DNA from: Thermomonas sp.
GTDB taxonomy: Bacteria > Pseudomonadota > Gammaproteobacteria > Xanthomonadales > Xanthomonadaceae
DNA length: 9,070 bases
Direction of reading: 5' to 3'
Assembly: GCA_024711415.1 (NCBI GenBank)
Contig: JANJSW010000036.1
Coordinates: forward strand, 1-9,070
Shown: positions 6,174-9,070 of the stretch, piece by piece
Layout: each line of letters starts with the position of its first letter
How positions within the stretch are numbered: the stretch's first letter is position 1
Notes under the pieces: model-generated
The model's input: the letters and a program-made list of their open reading frames with translations, nothing else
Told to the model about the DNA's origin: nothing
Database searches by the model: none
Translations under genes and position numbers: made by a program

Positions 6174-7949
6174 CTAACGGCCGCGCGCGGTGGCGCTTGA
6201 GCCGCGCTGCGCGGATTCGAGCAGTGCATCCACATCCAGGATCAGCGCCATGCGGCCATCGCCGACCAGGCTGGCGCCGGCGTAACCGGGCAGGCCGCGC
6301 AGGCTGCGCGGCAGCGCCTTGATCACCACTTCCTCGCGGCCCAGCACATGGTCCACCAGCATGCAGAAGCGCTGGTCGCCGGCCTGCAGCACCACGCCGC
6401 GGGTGGCATCGGCCATGCCCTTGCCCTTGCCCAGCCACTCGCGCAGCGACAGCACCGGCAGCGGGCGTTCGCGCAGGTCGAGGATCTTCTGCCCGTCCAT
6501 CCACATCACCTGGCTGTCGTCGTGGGTGACCACTTCGATCACCCGCACCAACGGCAGCGCATAGACGTCGTCGTCCAGCTCCACCAGCAGGGTCGGCAGG
6601 ATGGCCAAGGTCAGCGGCACGCGGATGATGAAGCGCGAGCCGCGGCCCAGCTCCGACTGGATCTGCACCTGCCCGGACAGCTCGCGGATCTTGGACTGCA
6701 CCACGTCCATGCCGACGCCGCGGCCGGACAGGTCGGAGACCTCGGTGCGGGTGGAGAATCCGGGCAGGAACAGCAGCGACAGGCATTCGTCTTCCGACAG
6801 CCGCGCCGCCGTCTCGCTGTCGATCAGGCCCTTGCGGATCGCGCTGCGCCGGATCGCTTCCGGGTCGATGCCGCCGCCGTCGTCGCTGACTTCGATGGCG
6901 ACATGGTCGCCTTCCTGCTGCGCGGCCAGGCGCACCCGGCCCTGTTCCGGCTTGCCGATCGCGCGACGCACCGCCGGCATTTCGATGCCATGGTCGATGG
7001 CGTTGCGCACCAGGTGCACCAGCGGGTCGGCCAGCGCTTCGACCAGGTTGCGGTCGAGTTCGGTGTCGCCGCCTTCGACCACCAGTTCGACCTGCTTGTC
7101 TAGCTGGCGGGCCACGTCGCGGGCGAGTTTGGGGAAGCGGGTGAACACCCGGCTGACCGGCTGCATGCGCGCCGACATCACCGCGCCCTGCAGGCGGGCG
7201 GTCACGGTGTCGAGTGCGGTCACCGCGCGGTCGAGATTTTCGTCGTGCAGGTCCGGCCGCAGCGTCTTCAGCCGGTTGCGCGCCAGCACCAGTTCGCCGA
7301 CCAGGTTGACCAGCGCGTCCAGTCGGCGCACGTCGACGCGGACGGTGTGTTCGGTTTCGGCGGCCGCAGGCGCGGGCTTGTCCGCAGCCGCGGGCTTGGC
7401 CGGCGCGGGCTTGGGTGCCGGCGTTGGTTTCGTCGGGGGCAGGGGCGGGGGTGGCGCGGCGCCGGGGATGGCGCCTTCGCCATGCAGGCTGTCCAGCAGG
7501 GCGTCGAAGTCCAGGTCGTCAAGGTCGTCCGGCATCTCGAAAGCCGCTTCGGCCACCGGCGCGACCGGCGTGTCGGTGCCGCGCACCTGCCGCAGCAGGG
7601 CCGGATCGACCTCGTCCAGGTCCTCGCCGCGGCCCAGCGCATCGAGCATGTCCAGCAGGATGTCCACCGCGCGCTGGGCGCCGTCGAAGGCGGCCGCGTC
7701 GAGCGCTCGGCTGCCGCTGCGGGCGGCGTCGATGCGGTCCTCGAAGGCGTGGCACAGCTGCACCATCGGCGGCAGATCGAGGAAGCCGGCGCCGCCCTTG
7801 ATGGTGTGGAAGCCGCGGAACACGGCGTCGAGCGTGGCGCGGTTGCCGGGCTGCTGCTCCAGCGCCACGACCTGTTCGCCGAGGCGATCGAGGATTTCGC
7901 GCGCCTCGACCAGGAAGTCCGCGCGGGCGTCGTAGCCGTCCGCCGACAT
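6174..7949 (-). CDS. cheA: Chemotaxis histidine kinase CheA (no P2 domain)
   Basis: Core kinase of the first chemotaxis system, 591 residues against about 650 in E. coli. Seen: P1/Hpt domain (about 1-125) with phospho-His48 in FHTIKGG; an Asp/Leu-rich segment (141-157, DDLDDLDFDALLDSLHG); a Pro/Ala/Lys linker (about 160-198); P3 dimerisation helices (from about 200; LDALVNLVGELV at 210-221); P4 ATPase with N box HLVRNAIDHG (Asn316), G1 DDGGG (356-360), F box LFLPGFST (393-400) and G2 SGRGVGMD (408-415); and P5 CheW-like domain (about 445-580). There is no folded P2 between P1 and P3; the short acidic motif may replace it. The ATG at 7949 is 2 bp after the cheZ stop, with GGGA 8 bp upstream; longer frames overlap cheZ and are not real. 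The motC-motD pair follows directly where related clusters have cheB. Confidence 0.96.
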   Translation of the reverse strand: MSADGYDARADFLVEAREILDRLGEQVVALEQQPGNRATLDAVFRGFHTIKGGAGFLDLPPMVQLCHAFEDRIDAARSGSRALDAAAFDGAQRAVDILLDMLDALGRGEDLDEVDPALLRQVRGTDTPVAPVAEAAFEMPDDLDDLDFDALLDSLHGEGAIPGAAPPPPLPPTKPTPAPKPAPAKPAAADKPAPAAAETEHTVRVDVRRLDALVNLVGELVLARNRLKTLRPDLHDENLDRAVTALDTVTARLQGAVMSARMQPVSRVFTRFPKLARDVARQLDKQVELVVEGGDTELDRNLVEALADPLVHLVRNAIDHGIEMPAVRRAIGKPEQGRVRLAAQQEGDHVAIEVSDDGGGIDPEAIRRSAIRKGLIDSETAARLSEDECLSLLFLPGFSTRTEVSDLSGRGVGMDVVQSKIRELSGQVQIQSELGRGSRFIIRVPLTLAILPTLLVELDDDVYALPLVRVIEVVTHDDSQVMWMDGQKILDLRERPLPVLSLREWLGKGKGMADATRGVVLQAGDQRFCMLVDHVLGREEVVIKALPRSLRGLPGYAGASLVGDGRMALILDVDALLESAQRGSSATARGR

Positions 7950-7951
7950 GG

Positions 7952-8569
7952 TCAGATCCCGAGGTCGGCCAGCAGGTCGTTGGCCTCGTCCTGGGTGGCC
8001 GCCGGCGCATCGACGCCGGAAACCGCCGGGCCGCTGCCCCTGCTGTCCTCGCCATGCAGCGCCTGGATGTCGCCCAGGCCGGACTGCAGCGAGCGGATCA
8101 GCTGGATCACCCGCTGGATGATCTGGCCGGTGAGGTCCTGGAAGCTCTGCGCCTCGACCATCGACGACAGCCGCGCGCGGATCGCGTCGACGGTGGCCTC
8201 GTGCTCCGGGCCGATGGTGCCGAGCAGCGTCCGGCATTCGTCGGCCAGGTCGAGTGTGCGCATGCTGGCTTCCTCGGTCATCTTGACCACGTGCTCCAGC
8301 CGGCTGCACGCATCCGGCAGGCCGCCGGCCGAGGCCTTGGCCGCGGCCGGAATGCGCACGTCGATCGCGCGCTCCAGGTCGTCCAGTTCGCGGGCCAGCT
8401 TGACCAGGCTTTCCACCACCGGCTGCCGGCGCCATTCCAGCAGCGAGTCCAGATGGTGCTTCCAGGCCGAGGCATCGCCCTGTTCCAGCGCCGCCATGGC
8501 GGCGTGCAGGCGTTCGATGATCTGGGCATCGCCTGCGGGGACGGACGGCGGTCGCAGTGGCAGGCTCAT
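7952..8569 (-). CDS. cheZ: Protein phosphatase CheZ
   Basis: A 205-residue, mostly helical protein that dephosphorylates CheY-P and ends the tumble or reversal signal. The catalytic stretch is [15 protein letters not shown] (140-154), with Asp145 and Gln149 matching the E. coli Asp143/Gln147 pair that positions water. Long helices at about 15-70 and 90-175 fit the four-helix dimer. The C-terminal tail [13 protein letters not shown] (193-205) matches the CheY-tethering peptide, joined by a flexible Gly/Ser/Pro linker (about 172-190). The ATG at 8569 overlaps the cheY stop by 4 bp (ATGA) and has a strong GGAGAAGG upstream within cheY. The gene pairs with the adjacent cheY as in most gammaproteobacteria. 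Confidence 0.96.
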   Translation of the reverse strand: MSLPLRPPSVPAGDAQIIERLHAAMAALEQGDASAWKHHLDSLLEWRRQPVVESLVKLARELDDLERAIDVRIPAAAKASAGGLPDACSRLEHVVKMTEEASMRTLDLADECRTLLGTIGPEHEATVDAIRARLSSMVEAQSFQDLTGQIIQRVIQLIRSLQSGLGDIQALHGEDSRGSGPAVSGVDAPAATQDEANDLLADLGI

Positions 8570-8958
8570 GCGGCCTTCTCCATCCGTTCGAAGATCTTGA
8601 CCAGCTTGTCTTCCAGCGTGGCGGCGGTGAACGGCTTGATGATGTAGCCGTTCACGCCGGCCTGCGCAGCTTCGATGATCTGCTCGCGCTTGGCCTCGGC
8701 GGTGACCATCAGCACCGGGATCTTGGCCAGCGATTCGTCGGCGCGGATCGCCTTCAGCAGGTCGATGCCGGGCATCCCGGGCATGTTCCAGTCGGTGACG
8801 ACGAGGTCGAACTTCGCTTTCTGCAGCTCGACCAGCGCGGTGGTGCCGTCGTCGGCTTCCGCGGTGTTGGTGAAACCCAGGTCGTTGAGCAGGTTCTTGA
8901 CGATGCGGCGCATGGTCGAGAAATCGTCAACGATGAGGATGCGGATGCCCTTGTCCAT
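8566..8958 (-). CDS. cheY: Chemotaxis response regulator CheY
   Basis: A 130-residue receiver that, when phosphorylated by CheA, binds the flagellar switch (FliM/FliN) and changes motor rotation. Seen: Asp11/Asp12, phosphoacceptor Asp56 (VVTDWNMPG), Thr86, the switch Tyr105 (NGYIIKPF) and Lys108; all residues of a motor-binding CheY are present, and [15 protein letters not shown] near the N-terminus matches E. coli CheY closely. The ATG at 8958 is chosen because [12 protein letters not shown] gives the normal family N-terminus and GGGA lies 6 bp upstream; the frame stays open to the right edge, but that extension covers the promoter and is unlike CheY. First gene of operon 1, directly before cheZ. 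Confidence 0.97.
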   Translation of the reverse strand: MDKGIRILIVDDFSTMRRIVKNLLNDLGFTNTAEADDGTTALVELQKAKFDLVVTDWNMPGMPGIDLLKAIRADESLAKIPVLMVTAEAKREQIIEAAQAGVNGYIIKPFTAATLEDKLVKIFERMEKAA

Positions 8959-8985
8959 AGTGGATCCCGTGGATATTCGGTAACG

Positions 8986-9012
8986 GTAACGGTCGGCGAC
9001 CGGGAATCTTGA
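8986..9012 (-). promoter_or_regulatory. Candidate sigma-28 (FliA)-type promoter for the cheY operon
   Basis: On the minus strand TCAAGATT (9012-9005) is followed by 11 bp and ACCGTTAC (8993-8986). Against TAAAGTTT-N11-GCCGATAA the -10 half is only 5/8, so alone it would be a weak call. The core TCAAG-N15-CCGTTA is identical in sequence and spacing to the better element at 2689-2715, and it sits about 28 bp before the cheY ATG, at the same distance as the other promoter from its gene. A start near 8979 is predicted. Confidence 0.55.
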
Positions 9013-9028
9013 TGGTGCCGCATCCACG

Positions 9029-9046
9029 CCGGGGATGCAGCCCCGG
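9029..9046. repeat. GC-rich inverted repeat upstream of the cheY promoter
   Basis: CCGGGG and CCCCGG are separated by 6 bp, giving a 6-bp perfect stem; an overlapping alternative pairs GCATCC with GGATGC (9020-9038). It lies just below a minus-strand stop codon at 9057-9059 that could end the preceding gene, whose body would be outside the window. There is no T-run, so a terminator role is only possible. The rest of 8959-9070 holds the cheY leader and the candidate promoter. Confidence 0.3.
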
Positions 9047-9070
9047 GACGCCCCGCTCAGGCCATTTCGG

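Noticed and set aside
5025..6200. Plus-strand open frame of 391 codons opposite motC and motD
   Set aside because: His/Arg/Asp-rich composition without any motif; the minus strand gives clear MotC and MotD proteins with normal membrane segments.
7950..8435. N-terminal extension of the first CheA into cheZ
   Set aside because: The extra residues are a shadow of cheZ; the Hpt domain begins just after the ATG at 7949, as expected for CheA.
8959..9027. Longer CheY starting at 9027
   Set aside because: The added 23 residues are not found in CheY proteins and overlap the predicted promoter and ribosome binding site.
9020..9046. Two mutually exclusive hairpins that look like an attenuator
   Set aside because: They lie upstream of the candidate cheY promoter, have no T-run and no leader peptide or ligand-like structure; overlapping GC-rich stems are common by chance at this base composition.
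9057..9070. Last codons of an upstream minus-strand gene, possibly fliA
   Set aside because: One frame reads E-M-A-stop at the window edge, which would fit a gene ending there, but three residues cannot support a call.

Overview
The window is a compact, very GC-rich block of motility and chemotaxis genes, with every supported gene on the minus strand, so it reads from right to left. Gene content, order and protein style (a CheY-CheZ-CheA-MotC-MotD-ParA-CheW chain with CheZ and an OmpA-type MotD) point to a polar-flagellated gammaproteobacterium. The high GC and the absence of cheB from the first operon suggest the Xanthomonadaceae/Lysobacter side; that placement is inference from style, not a database match.

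Operon 1 (about 9012 to 2765) is cheY, cheZ, cheA, motC, motD, a ParA-family ATPase (ParC-like) and a CheW-domain protein with a long acidic N-terminal extension (ParP-like). Junctions are 4-bp or 1-bp overlaps or gaps of 2 to 12 bp, so this is one transcription unit. CheA phosphorylates CheY, CheZ removes the phosphate, MotC/MotD are the stator, and the ParA/CheW pair is expected to position the receptor array at the pole. The layout resembles the F6-type cluster of Pseudomonas and Vibrio, but lacks cheB and a separate small cheW.

Operon 2 (2715 to the left edge) follows a 110-bp gap and is a STAS-domain protein, a second CheY-like regulator and a second, full-domain CheA running off the window at base 1. 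It looks like the head of a second (F7-like) chemotaxis system; its CheW, receptors and adaptation enzymes would lie beyond the edge.

Both operon heads carry the same sigma-28 (FliA)-like element, TCAAG-N15-CCGTTA, which implies co-expression as late flagellar genes. The 110-bp gap also holds a 22-bp imperfect palindrome just upstream of the second promoter. The two CheA proteins differ in build: the first has no P2 domain but carries a short acidic Leu-Leu motif resembling the CheZ C-terminal CheY-binding tail, while the second has a P2-like domain. I see no RNA genes, insertion sequences, CRISPR arrays or plus-strand genes.
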